Below the pieces are notes generated by a model. The model made no database searches and was not told where the DNA came from. It worked only from the letters and a program-made list of their open reading frames with translations. From the NCBI GenBank assembly GCA_028690575.1, contig JAQVAY010000004.1, positions 1 to 40,439 on the forward strand: a stretch of 40,439 nt of DNA. Direction: 5' to 3'. This DNA is from Bacilli bacterium. GTDB taxonomy: Bacteria > Bacillota_I > Bacilli_A > RFN20 > CAG-826. Positions 29,201 through 36,866 of the stretch are shown here, one piece after another. Numbering within the stretch: the stretch's first letter is position 1; each line of letters opens with the position of its first letter. The position numbers and the translations under genes are program-made.

Positions 29201-32200
29201 ACCCATGGCATTTTGAAAAACAGTCGGATAATACCCATCCAAATCATTGCTCAAATCAGGATCTAAGATTGAGCCTTTTCGATGGAAAACGATCGATTGT
29301 TGAACGCCGACTATTGAGCTGCGAATTCGCAAAGCAACTTCTTCATCAATCATATCGGTAACAAATTGGTTATTGCTATCTAAAACACCTTTATCAATCA
29401 TGTAACGATAAGTCGAATATATTTCAGTCAGATGTTCGATCTCAACTTGCCTTAAAACTTGAGAGGTATCGTAATCATAGATGTATCCGTCACAGGAAAT
29501 CAAATATGGAGTATTGGCTGGTTCTAAATCAAAGAATGCGGAAGATGTGCCACCCGTAAATGCTGATTTAGCTACCTCAAAATAATTATAGGTAGAAACT
29601 CGTAAACAAGTAGTATCGTTGAGAGAATTAATCAAACCTTCAAAAATTCTCACCGGCATACTTAATAAGTCATTTGTCGCAACAGCCTGAGAAACCCAAT
29701 AAACTATCTTGCAAATTTTGCCAATCTCATCAAGTTCAAGAATTGGGGAATAATCTTCGATAAATTGAGGGTTATCCCAATAATTTGTATAGCTTGTAAA
29801 AGGCAAAATGTAAATTGAAGTATTGAAAGAAGAAATGAATTCATCATTATACCAATCAGCCTTTTCATTAAGGGAAGCAAAATCATTTTTGACAATCGTG
29901 TATTGATCAGGGCCTTGTTCGCCCCAGGTAGGATCCCAAGTAGAAGGGTCTTGAAGTAAATTAAAGGTGTTAACCCCATCAGAAAAATTCGTCAAACTAC
30001 TCTCGGCCTTAGCATATAACCAATTGGAGAATAAATAATCACCACTTGTCTTATCGACAAAGATTGATGAATCAGCTAGAGAGTGAAGAAGATTATTTAA
30101 ACCAACAATATTAGTTACGGCATTTAAATCAAGATTAGATATGTCGATTGCTGCTTCGCCAATTGTGGTCAGCAAAACACCAAGTTTTTCACCTTCTTCT
30201 GCCCAATCAGTGACATTAGTGAAGGAAACGCCTTGATCTAAAATTCCAGTTTGTTGAAGTTGGGCATCGAGGAAAGTCCCCATCGTGCTTGAAAAAACGA
30301 TACTTCTTCCGACAGCTGCCAATACGGTAGACAAATGATAATCATTTTCTAATGAAGCGAGATTAGCAGTAATGTTACTGCCCGACAAATAATTTGGATC
30401 GGTCATTACTGTCATGATGTCTGAAACACCAAGCGCTCGGATGACATTTGCAATAGCGCCGTTTTCACCATCATAGATGGGTCGGCCAAATCTATCATGG
30501 AAGAAATTACCATTACTATCAGTGGAGTTTGACCACTTAATACTTGGATTGCTTAGCAAAGATTGATCAAAAGAAAGACCATCAACATTTAGAGAATCGC
30601 CAAAAATAAAACTCATCACATTGAGGAAGTTTTCATTAGCGGTATAAGTATCAGTTGGTAGAGGGATAGGATTAATAATGCGGCAACTATAAATAGCATC
30701 AAGAGCATAAGCGATGGATTCGTTGGCTTGACCTAATTGAGAGATTAAAGTTGGCACATCGCTTCCACTAGCAAGAATGTCAGTAAGAGTGCCGATGGAT
30801 TTCACCGAACTAATTACTTTAGCTAATTCGGCACCAAGGGTTCGTGAGGCTTCCGCTTTATCTATTCCATCAGTAACAATATCGATATCAATACCGCTAC
30901 TTGTAAAGGCATCCGCAACACTACCAGAAGTTAATAAAGAACGTATCGTGGGCAGTAAAATTGCATAGATAATTTTGGAATTATCCATTCTTTTTAAAAC
31001 TTTGCTAAGAACTTTAATTAGATTTTCATCAATATCGCTTAAAGAACCACCTTCAGGAATTAACTCTCCACTTAGTAGAGTATTTAAAGCACTCGTATCG
31101 TCTCCAAAAGCGGAGAAACAATAGAATAATGCATTAAATTCTTCTTTAAAGTTTTTCATCCATTTACCATCTGACAATTCTTCAATAACAGAAGTGACGG
31201 CAGCAGAAGCAGTTTCGTCAGTAATAACCGAATCCAATAGTTGAGGAAGAGATGAAAGAATAGTTTTACATAAAGAAATGTCCAATAAACAGTAACGGCG
31301 CCCAGGAATTCGGTTTCCGTTGGAATATACAATAGTTCGTCCATTACTATCGATATTAATTAATTCATTAGAGGAATTGGTTTCGCCAACGAGAATTCGT
31401 CGATAAGAGTCAATATTTTCTAAAATAACGTCCATTAGATTGACTTCTTCAGGTTCTTCTCCAGCTCGGAATGGGGACAAACCACTAACTTCTCCTTCAG
31501 GAGTGGCAGAGTTCATGCTCAGAATCGCGGTAACAATTCGGTCATCAACACAATACATTTGGTAAAGGCAATCATAGATAGTGCTGAGTTCAAACCCCCA
31601 ATCAATATCATTGAGAGCTTCAAAGGAAGCTGGGAAATAGGCACTCATTGTTTCTCCACCATTGGCGATGAAATATTGAATTAAAGCAGGAATACTGCGT
31701 GATAATAATTTTGATTTACTAATTGTCGACAGGGCATGATAAGTATATTGATAAGTTTTGTTGGTCAATAAACTGGTAACTATGCTCGCTGGGTCACTTG
31801 GAATAACAATGTTGCCTTCTTCATCCATGAATGAGTCGACCAATCCGCTATTAGCGATATCAATAGTGATGGTTTCAATTGCATCTAATTCTTTGTCCCA
31901 TTCGGCATCCGATAAATCGAGCATAGACATATCAACAACATCGGCCAACAGATCGGAATTAATCGAAAGTTGAACCGCGATAGGAATAATCGTCATGAGA
32001 AGATTAGAATTCTTTAATGATGCAAATAAAGCTTCGATATATTCTTGGTTGATCATTTCGGGAATACTATAAGTAATTTCCCCATTTGGCCCAATTAAGA
32101 CATTTTCAACAAGGACGCTCGCGATATTGGTTAGTTCAGAAACACTGCTGATAATACCGATTGAACCATTTTCCAAAGATGATGAAGTCAAATTATTAAG

Positions 32201-32965
32201 AATCGTTGCATCAAGAGTTAAGCCAGAAGAAGAATCAACTGTCCAGTTAAAGAACGTCTTTGCAAAAAGAGAATTGTCATATGAATCCATGAATCCATTA
32301 AGATAGGATACAATCTGATTATCATCGTTTCTTCTGGAATAATTTTGGTTAATTATATTAACCATTGATGTTAAAGGCGAAAGTAAAAGAAAACCAACTA
32401 CTACATAAGAAACAGAATTCATTATTGCTCCCGCCCAACGAACTTTGATTTTGTTTCTAGCGAGTTTGGGTATCAAACGTTTGAACAATGCGTGCCACAA
32501 AATAGTACTTAAAAGCCAACCAACGGTGACAATAAGAATCATGATGACAACGAAAGACACCAATTTGACAGTGGAATAAGCAAGAGCTTCAGCAAATTCG
32601 GTCGCGGCGGCATAACTGCCTGAGACATTATATAAATAATAAAAACCTCGTAAGCACGAAACTAATGTTTCATGAAAAGAAGTAATTGGGGCAAAATAAA
32701 CCATCCCAGTTTTAGCATTTGTCAGGACAATTGTTTCATAGGGTATAAGAGGATCGAGATTAAGATTGCCAATAATTTCCGCTATAGCAGACAAAGACAA
32801 TAACCCAGCAGAAACGAGAATCAACATAAAAATCATGCGGTAAGTAGAAGACCAAATACCACGTTTGTAACCGATGAAGGCAGCAATAACAAAACCAACA
32901 ATAATTAAAACAAAAAGAACAACGAGGCCGATATTGACAATTTGAGCAAATAAACCAGCTGACAT
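26216..32965 (-). CDS. Giant CvpA-like membrane-anchored repeat protein
   Basis: This protein of about 2,250 residues has no recognised full-length family. The ORF opens at 33022, but no ribosome site is there; GAGG lies 5 nt before the ATG at 32965 (MSAGLFAQ), which I choose. Four transmembrane helices lie in the first 230 residues. The loop GYKRGIWSS, the basic loop KRLIPKLARNKIKVRW and the last helix pair AGAIMNSVSYVVVGFLL recall CvpA. Positive charges put these loops inside, leaving the remaining ~2,000 residues outside. That part is Asn/Ser/Asp-rich, with at least four degenerate repeats of about 230-260 residues in its second half (cores ILTALNETNTMYDSV, VLVALNDSNSLYDAV). No sortase motif, enzyme motif or C-terminal anchor is seen. 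It heads the operon to glpK. A structural or surface role is inference. Confidence 0.85.
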   Translation of the reverse strand: MSAGLFAQIVNIGLVVLFVLIIVGFVIAAFIGYKRGIWSSTYRMIFMLILVSAGLLSLSAIAEIIGNLNLDPLIPYETIVLTNAKTGMVYFAPITSFHETLVSCLRGFYYLYNVSGSYAAATEFAEALAYSTVKLVSFVVIMILIVTVGWLLSTILWHALFKRLIPKLARNKIKVRWAGAIMNSVSYVVVGFLLLSPLTSMVNIINQNYSRRNDDNQIVSYLNGFMDSYDNSLFAKTFFNWTVDSSSGLTLDATILNNLTSSSLENGSIGIISSVSELTNIASVLVENVLIGPNGEITYSIPEMINQEYIEALFASLKNSNLLMTIIPIAVQLSINSDLLADVVDMSMLDLSDAEWDKELDAIETITIDIANSGLVDSFMDEEGNIVIPSDPASIVTSLLTNKTYQYTYHALSTISKSKLLSRSIPALIQYFIANGGETMSAYFPASFEALNDIDWGFELSTIYDCLYQMYCVDDRIVTAILSMNSATPEGEVSGLSPFRAGEEPEEVNLMDVILENIDSYRRILVGETNSSNELINIDSNGRTIVYSNGNRIPGRRYCLLDISLCKTILSSLPQLLDSVITDETASAAVTSVIEELSDGKWMKNFKEEFNALFYCFSAFGDDTSALNTLLSGELIPEGGSLSDIDENLIKVLSKVLKRMDNSKIIYAILLPTIRSLLTSGSVADAFTSSGIDIDIVTDGIDKAEASRTLGAELAKVISSVKSIGTLTDILASGSDVPTLISQLGQANESIAYALDAIYSCRIINPIPLPTDTYTANENFLNVMSFIFGDSLNVDGLSFDQSLLSNPSIKWSNSTDSNGNFFHDRFGRPIYDGENGAIANVIRALGVSDIMTVMTDPNYLSGSNITANLASLENDYHLSTVLAAVGRSIVFSSTMGTFLDAQLQQTGILDQGVSFTNVTDWAEEGEKLGVLLTTIGEAAIDISNLDLNAVTNIVGLNNLLHSLADSSIFVDKTSGDYLFSNWLYAKAESSLTNFSDGVNTFNLLQDPSTWDPTWGEQGPDQYTIVKNDFASLNEKADWYNDEFISSFNTSIYILPFTSYTNYWDNPQFIEDYSPILELDEIGKICKIVYWVSQAVATNDLLSMPVRIFEGLINSLNDTTCLRVSTYNYFEVAKSAFTGGTSSAFFDLEPANTPYLISCDGYIYDYDTSQVLRQVEIEHLTEIYSTYRYMIDKGVLDSNNQFVTDMIDEEVALRIRSSIVGVQQSIVFHRKGSILDPDLSNDLDGYYPTVFQNAMGAFLTAENMGTIVYNANNPKDIFYYDDYAAYLDPDLSPVTEKDVIKAKSDYILDNYFDFAGAKNFSYNQQINEVNAIFTVIDAIVGGPIEGTNQKYQGLRKADGSITFSFENFDITNIGNALAVNQILTALNETNTMYDSVSNIISLSLENASQYDLVSSLTHVDFADANVFYHYFDEANLVGTQSYNWEAKFDEQELSLVCDILREVSKNQNGEPSAFPDLDTISTSSTSILNLQNFLHDLNESKIFHTGGPILSLYIDVNHNVVLNNASSTGMTIFQEICVELFSHDSISSSLFDVNSPKDQANIALGNYSNADQKAVYLAESLFAFDGQGALALSLPAQTLEIDNIADFMVAALDFNASNFNSMDLMSINTSDAREVLVALNDSNSLYDAVPNLIYTMMNRDFATFQGVDLSDASSFYHYEISGITNYNVKYDVDEIDNIITLVNDYQLFTGIVGTNDMEDLAVIKALMENGYIYDILVDAYASNILHSSNEYLASSTHMTVFEQVVNMFVSRSGLTNYAYPVNGDATMMAKIKAVTTLDEAYKVNVTTINTTGYHENWLRVTNNDEIHALVDFISISQSILGESGTMDVADLQMNNINPDETKTIMMAINKVDFLSDVLPVFVNQGLDAIGLNTLATYNSVSYSHFNIGQYQYGGDRSMSNLEFCEINNIYAALNNMVRVDGENNFDGYYGLNNLVALSENTDNFDGIIRFISHSRILNTDSAGSFNTMWDLSSYPASARGLLLYNILTAGSSNPSDGANLGQYITGATPEEKIATLSRIFTIPNYNDLAESKGLFALASNSDEIDSNNLNINDFNAVTEARSALTSSMRIATDAFGDSTNIRSYFASEIISSLLDQFMEIQYDVIDGFTYYYEEVHFGASSYLDIDEDVYNNVSFAECDGLNGAFDTILIINKIMSETIFPTRSELINTFTLMDNSQASKILYLARAHNNLGTITQTVPPTWSDYTANVYVPGFLFSTYGTSLVDHFALS
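27300..29650 (-). repeat. Degenerate protein repeats within giant gene
   Basis: Repeat cores recur at ORF residues near 1127 (FEGLINSLNDTTCL), 1389 (ILTALNETNTMYDSV), 1641 (VLVALNDSNSLYDAV) and 1872 (IMMAINKVDFLSDVL). Each unit contains a later helix such as TVFQNAMGAFL, MTIFQEICVELF or MTVFEQVVNMFV, and a VD-x-x-DA-x-x-FYHY segment in the second and third. The repeats are seen in protein, not obviously in DNA, so they are old or fast-evolving. Boundaries are approximate. Confidence 0.65.
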
Positions 32966-33030
32966 TATTACCTCATCTCCTATCAGTCCATAACTAGTAG
33001 TTATTATTACTGTTAAAGTCATTTTTAGTG

Positions 33031-33036
33031 TATAGT
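33031..33036 (+). promoter_or_regulatory. Candidate -10 of CPBP gene
   Basis: TATAGT sits inside TTAGTGTATAGTT, a 13-mer that recurs upstream of degV at nearly the same distance from its start. The -35 is weak. The reverse complement also offers TATACA for the divergent giant gene. Confidence 0.35.
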
Positions 33037-33059
33037 TTTTTTATTAGGAAATAAAGCAA

Positions 33060-33881
33060 ATGTTAATAAGAAACACTAATTGTCCTAAATGCGGTCATAT
33101 CTATGATTCAATCGAAAGACACTGCCCAAAGTGCAGTGAAGCAAATCCAAACCCAATGTCTCATAAAAAGTGCCGCGGTTTAGTTTGGCTTCCGAAGTGG
33201 CAGGAAATTACTTTTTTTCTACTTGGATGGTTTGGTTTAAATATAATCGCCACACTCGTCCAATTGGCTTTTTCGTATTTAAACACTGATGGAAACGAAG
33301 TTTTATTCATGTCAATTACTCAGTTTATCACATACGGAATTTTGTTCTTAGGAATGGTTATTTTGGTCGTTAATAATCATCGAAAAATATTCGTTTCTTT
33401 TAAAAAAATAGAACCATATGTGATTGGAATAGGAATCGGAGCGATTATCATCTTACTAAGTGGTTTATATAGTAGAATCGTTTCTTCATTTTACACTTTT
33501 AATGTAAACGAAAATGAGTCTCTAATTAGAGAAATAACGATTTCTTACCCGGTGTTCGCTTTTTTAATTTTTGTATTTGTCGGCCCAATATGTGAAGAGT
33601 TAACGTATCGTCTTGGTTTGTTCACTCTTTCTGCTCGTTTAGGAAAATGGGTGGCTTATCTTGTTACTGTCTCTTTCTTTGCACTTATCCACTTTGATTT
33701 TTTTGCAGGAAGTGCTGAAGGTTATATTGTCGAACTTCTTAATTTACCTTCTTATATAATTGCCGGCGCTCTTTTGTGTTTTGCCTACGATTATTTCGGT
33801 CTAGCTGCTTCAGTAACTGCTCATGTTGTAAATAATATGATTGCCATTACTTCAATTTTATTTCTTAACGGAATTAGCTAA
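33060..33881 (+). CDS. CPBP intramembrane protease-like protein with zinc ribbon
   Basis: This is a 273-residue membrane protein. The N-terminus is a two-knuckle zinc ribbon (CPKCGHIYDSIERHCPKC, residues about 8-25), then a basic cytoplasmic stretch. About seven hydrophobic segments follow and carry the CPBP (Abi/Rce1-like) motifs: GPICEELTYRLGLF with the Glu-Glu and Arg (about 176-189), FFALIHFDFF with the second-motif His, and HVVNN near the end. Family members are intramembrane endopeptidases, some involved in bacteriocin self-immunity or maturation; the substrate here is unknown. AGGAA lies about 11 nt before the ATG. It is the first gene of a run with the TraX-like gene and thioredoxin. 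Confidence 0.88.
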   Translation: MLIRNTNCPKCGHIYDSIERHCPKCSEANPNPMSHKKCRGLVWLPKWQEITFFLLGWFGLNIIATLVQLAFSYLNTDGNEVLFMSITQFITYGILFLGMVILVVNNHRKIFVSFKKIEPYVIGIGIGAIIILLSGLYSRIVSSFYTFNVNENESLIREITISYPVFAFLIFVFVGPICEELTYRLGLFTLSARLGKWVAYLVTVSFFALIHFDFFAGSAEGYIVELLNLPSYIIAGALLCFAYDYFGLAASVTAHVVNNMIAITSILFLNGIS

Positions 33882-33893
33882 AGGTTAAAAATA

Positions 33894-34781
33894 ATGAAAA
33901 ACGAACAAAGGTGGCTTATTTTCTCGAACTTCAGTTTAAAGATAATGGCTTTATTATTCATGACTCTCGATCACATCGGTTTTCGACTTTCTTATTTTTT
34001 CCTTGATGATGGTTCCCCAATTGTCTTAATTTTAAGAGGCTTGGGAAGATTAGCAATTCCTCTATTTGCATTTTTGATTTACGAGGGAGTAACCCATACA
34101 AAAAGTTTTAAAAAATATGCTTCAAGGCTCGGGATTATGGCTCTTCTTATTAGTGGAGCTTTTGCATTTTTGATTTATGTTCCCAATCCATTCCTGTCTG
34201 GCGGGTTAATTGATAGTGGAAACATTTTCCTTGACTTATTACTTGGGGCTGTTGGAGTTTTTCTGCTAAAGAATAAGAGTATAAAAATTAAACTACTTTC
34301 TTTACTTCCTGTTATTTATTCAATTGTTTCTTTTGCAGTCACAACATATCAAATTAACAATGGCGTAATCGTTGACTGGTTCCCCTTCTATTTAAGAACA
34401 CAATATGGTTGGTTAGCCGTATTTATGATTATGGGATTCTACCTCGCTAAAGTCTTAAAAGATTTGTACCTTCGCTATACTGCAAAAAATATGGGTGTGG
34501 ATGTCGAAGTTTTGATTTTATCTCCTTATGATTTTTGGGCCACTAATTTATTTAATATGATGACAGTAGTATTTTTTGCTATCGCTGCCTATGTATTAAC
34601 ATGGTTCTTTGTAACTCCTTTCTTACCTTATCAATGGATATCTCTTTTTTCTGGAGCACTTCTTTTGTGTTACAACGGCAAGCGTGGCTATAATAAGAAA
34701 TGGTTTGAGTATGGGGCGTATCTTTATTACCCCCTACATCTAGCCATATTGGCAGTAATATTCTACTTACTGACCCTATAG
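33894..34781 (+). CDS. TraX-like membrane protein
   Basis: This is a 295-residue protein with about eight hydrophobic helices. The N-terminal block LKIMALLFMTLDHIGF and the following GRLAIPLFAFLIYEGVTHTKSFKKYASRLG match the TraX family pattern. TraX was defined as the acetylase of F-pilin, but chromosomal homologues are widespread in Firmicutes with no plasmid genes nearby, as here. A membrane acyltransferase-like role is inference from the family. It begins 12 nt after the CPBP stop with AAAGG as ribosome site and is followed 9 nt later by thioredoxin. Confidence 0.87.
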   Translation: MKNEQRWLIFSNFSLKIMALLFMTLDHIGFRLSYFFLDDGSPIVLILRGLGRLAIPLFAFLIYEGVTHTKSFKKYASRLGIMALLISGAFAFLIYVPNPFLSGGLIDSGNIFLDLLLGAVGVFLLKNKSIKIKLLSLLPVIYSIVSFAVTTYQINNGVIVDWFPFYLRTQYGWLAVFMIMGFYLAKVLKDLYLRYTAKNMGVDVEVLILSPYDFWATNLFNMMTVVFFAIAAYVLTWFFVTPFLPYQWISLFSGALLLCYNGKRGYNKKWFEYGAYLYYPLHLAILAVIFYLLTL

Positions 34782-34790
34782 GAGAAAATT

Positions 34791-35099
34791 ATGATTAAAC
34801 ACGTTGAAACAGCCCAAGAATTTGATTCTTTGTACAACAAAGGAAGAGTATTAGTTGATTTCTTTGCCACCTGGTGCGGACCATGCAAAATGCTCTCGCC
34901 GGTCATTGAATCTATTGATGCCAGTGGTAAGGCAAAAGACACATTAATTTTGAAAGTTGATGTTGATCTACTTCCCAGAACTGCTTCCCAATTTGGAGTT
35001 CAGTCAATTCCAACATTGATTCTTTTTGAAGATGGTAAAATTGCTAAACATTCCCTTGGCTATATGAACCAAAATCAACTTCTTGAATTCTTGAAATAA
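34791..35099 (+). CDS. trxA: Thioredoxin
   Basis: This is a small cytoplasmic dithiol oxidoreductase of 102 residues. The active site reads FFATWCGPCKML (Cys29 and Cys32), the conserved Asp-containing strand is LVDFFA, and the cis-Pro loop is QSIPTLILFEDG. AGGAG lies upstream of the ATG, within the end of the TraX-like gene, giving three closely spaced genes. No terminator is seen after it; the tRNA promoter begins almost at once. Identification is secure. Confidence 0.96.
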   Translation: MIKHVETAQEFDSLYNKGRVLVDFFATWCGPCKMLSPVIESIDASGKAKDTLILKVDVDLLPRTASQFGVQSIPTLILFEDGKIAKHSLGYMNQNQLLEFLK

Positions 35100-35105
35100 A
35101 AGCAA

Positions 35106-35134
35106 TTGTCAAATTCGCAAGCCAGTTATATAAT
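35106..35134 (+). promoter_or_regulatory. tRNA-Gly promoter
   Basis: TTGTCA, 17 nt, then TATAAT: near-consensus with ideal spacing. The predicted start is near 35141, about 11 nt before the mature tRNA. Confidence 0.85.
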
Positions 35135-35151
35135 ATAACTCGCTGCGAACC

Positions 35152-35225
35152 GCAGGTGTAGTTCAGTGGTAGAACACTAGCCTTCCAAGCTAGTTATGCG
35201 GGTCCGATTCCCGTCACCTGCTCCA
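35152..35225 (+). tRNA. tRNA-Gly (anticodon TCC)
   Basis: The 74-nt gene folds as a full cloverleaf. The acceptor stem pairs GCAGGTG with CACCTGC, the anticodon stem CTAGC pairs with GCTAG around the loop CTTCCAA (anticodon TCC at 35184-35186), and the T arm contains GGTCCGATTCCCG-type sequence. The 3' CCA is encoded after discriminator T. It reads GGA and, by wobble, other glycine codons. Confidence 0.97.
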
Positions 35226-35237
35226 GATGATTGTTAG

Positions 35238-35260
35238 GCGAGACTTTGTTCTCGCTTTTT
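35238..35260 (+). terminator. Terminator of tRNA-Gly
   Basis: GCGAGA, 6-nt loop, TCTCGC and then TTTTT form a short GC-rich hairpin with a T-tract, 12 nt after the tRNA. Confidence 0.8.
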
Positions 35261-35361
35261 ATTTTATTATAAAAGAGCACATATGGTGTTTATTTTGAAA
35301 TTTTTAGTTAAAATATAATATGACAACTAATTAATTAATATTTTATAAATATTGATTAGTG

Positions 35362-35367
35362 TATAGT
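35362..35367 (+). promoter_or_regulatory. Candidate -10 of degV
   Basis: TATAGT lies within the same TTAGTGTATAGTT 13-mer seen before the CPBP gene. It would give a leader of about 22 nt ahead of AAAGGAGG. The -35 is not convincing. Confidence 0.35.
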
Positions 35368-35395
35368 TATCTTAACGCTTCAAAGGAGGCTGCCT

Positions 35396-36262
35396 ATGAA
35401 AAACAAAAGCTCAATTGGAATTGTCATCGATTCCACCACCACACTGGATCCTCAGTTAATTAAAGAATACGACATCGAAGTCGTCTCTTTAAATATTCAC
35501 ACTCAAGCATTTAATAAAAGAGAAATAGATACGCTGGATGAAGAAATAATCCCATTATTAGATGATGTAAAAAATCTCTCCACCTCTTCGCCATCTCCAA
35601 ATGACTTTGCCGAAGCTTATAATCGTTTGTTCCAAAAAGGTTATAAACACATTATCTGCCTTCCTCTCTCAAAAGAAATATCTTCCACCTATCAATCAGC
35701 GTTGATTGGCAAAACTTATGTAGACAATGCCGACCAAATTTTTGTTGGAGATACTTTGATTTGTAATTATGGATTAGCCAATTTAGTCGAAACACTATTA
35801 CCTTTATTTGAAAGTAAGTTAGCTTCATTTGGTGACATTGTTGAAGCATATAATCAAAGAATTGGCAATACAGCAATCCAATTCAGTGTTTTAAATTTAA
35901 AACACTTAGTAAACGGGGGTAGGCTCTCCAAAATCGCCGGTTTATTAGGAGCTATTTTACATATCAAACCTATCATTGAGATGCAAAATGGTAAATTGAG
36001 ACTCTTCAAAAAAGAGCTAAACATGGCTAAAGTAATTGGCACCTTTATCAATACCATCAAATCTTTTTCTGATAGGTTTACAACCCTATTTGTAAAGATT
36101 GTTGATTTGCAGCAGAACGATTTGGCAGAAAAATTAGTTAATCTAATTTCCACAAACTTTCCGAAAATTAATGTTTCTCGCATCAGAACAGTTAGACCCG
36201 TCTATTTTATCCATTTAGGAAATAATGGATTAGGAATAAGTGTAGTTGCCTATAACAGCTAA
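35396..36262 (+). CDS. DegV family fatty-acid-binding protein
   Basis: This is a 288-residue cytoplasmic protein. It shows IVIDSTTTLDPQLI, the TSxPSPxDF-type motif STSSPSPNDFAEAY, PLSKEISSTYQSA, and VNGGRLSKIAGLLGAILHIKPI, all diagnostic of DegV proteins. Structures of the family bind a single fatty acid, and the FakB members feed fatty acids to FakA kinase; no fakA gene is visible here, so FakB function is only possible. It has a strong AAAGGAGG site 6 nt before the ATG. Its stop is one base before the rdgB ATG (TAA-T-ATG). Confidence 0.94.
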   Translation: MKNKSSIGIVIDSTTTLDPQLIKEYDIEVVSLNIHTQAFNKREIDTLDEEIIPLLDDVKNLSTSSPSPNDFAEAYNRLFQKGYKHIICLPLSKEISSTYQSALIGKTYVDNADQIFVGDTLICNYGLANLVETLLPLFESKLASFGDIVEAYNQRIGNTAIQFSVLNLKHLVNGGRLSKIAGLLGAILHIKPIIEMQNGKLRLFKKELNMAKVIGTFINTIKSFSDRFTTLFVKIVDLQQNDLAEKLVNLISTNFPKINVSRIRTVRPVYFIHLGNNGLGISVVAYNS

Positions 36263-36263
36263 T

Positions 36264-36866
36264 ATGAATTTTGAAATGGTGTTGGCGACCAACAATCCCC
36301 ATAAATTGGAAGAAGTTCGCCAAATTCTAGCTCCACATGGCATTGTTGTTTATGGTTTAAAAGATCTGAACATCCATCCAGAAGATGTTGAAGAAAATGG
36401 AAAAACATATTTTGAAAATGCCCTTATTAAAGCTTTATCGGTAAAGAAATTAACAAACTTGCCAATTATCAGCGATGATTCAGGATTAGAAATTGAAGCA
36501 TTGGATAATCAACCAGGTTTGCATTCCGCTCGTTTTGCCCAAAAATACAACGGTCATCAAAACGCCATAACCGAGATATTAAAACAATTAGAAAACAAAG
36601 ATAGAAAAGCGACATTTGTCTGTAGTATTACTCTTTTAAATGTGGAAGATAAACCTCTTCGCTTTGAATCGCGCATACCGGGAAAAATTGCTTTAGAACC
36701 ACAGGGAGAAACTGGTTTTGGTTATGACCCAATTTTCGTTGAGGAGTCGAGCCAACTAACCTACGCTGAAATGACTCAAGAACTTAAAAATAAGCTTTCA
36801 CATCGTGGAAAAGCCCTCAATAAATTATTAACCTATTTAAAAATAAATCAGCTTATTAAGCGATGA
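36264..36866 (+). CDS. rdgB: RdgB/HAM1 non-canonical purine NTP pyrophosphatase
   Basis: This enzyme hydrolyses dITP, dXTP and ITP to monophosphates, keeping deaminated purines out of DNA and RNA. Motifs are VLATNNPHKLEEVRQIL, ISDDSGLEIEALDNQPGLHSARFA with the catalytic acidic pair, GFGYDPIFV and LSHRGKAL. The ORF track begins at a TTG at 36246 inside degV; the ATG at 36264, one base after the degV stop, fits the family N-terminus better, so I use it (200 residues). No ribosome site is seen, suggesting re-initiation after degV. The stop codon is TGA. The 3' end overlaps the convergent zinc-ribbon gene by 19 bp. Confidence 0.94.
   Translation: MNFEMVLATNNPHKLEEVRQILAPHGIVVYGLKDLNIHPEDVEENGKTYFENALIKALSVKKLTNLPIISDDSGLEIEALDNQPGLHSARFAQKYNGHQNAITEILKQLENKDRKATFVCSITLLNVEDKPLRFESRIPGKIALEPQGETGFGYDPIFVEESSQLTYAEMTQELKNKLSHRGKALNKLLTYLKINQLIKR

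Noticed and set aside
32966-33022. Upstream ATG (33022) for the giant protein
   Set aside because: No ribosome site is present, and the extra 19 residues are weakly protein-like. GAGG sits 5 nt before the ATG at 32965.
26216-33022. Giant ORF as an assembly artefact or non-ribosomal peptide or toxin gene
   Set aside because: The frame is continuous with sensible composition and repeats. No adenylation, condensation, RHS/YD or polymorphic toxin motifs are visible.
33894-34781. TraX as evidence of an integrated conjugative element
   Set aside because: No relaxase, type IV secretion, integrase or att-like repeats are nearby. Chromosomal TraX homologues are common in Firmicutes.
35261-35395. Riboswitch or T-box leader before degV
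   Set aside because: The region is AT-rich without stable stems or a T-box core. It holds only the tail of the tRNA terminator and a candidate -10.
36246-36263. TTG start for rdgB given by the ORF track
   Set aside because: It lies inside degV with no ribosome site, and the extra residues MPITAN are not family-like. The ATG one base after the degV stop is better.
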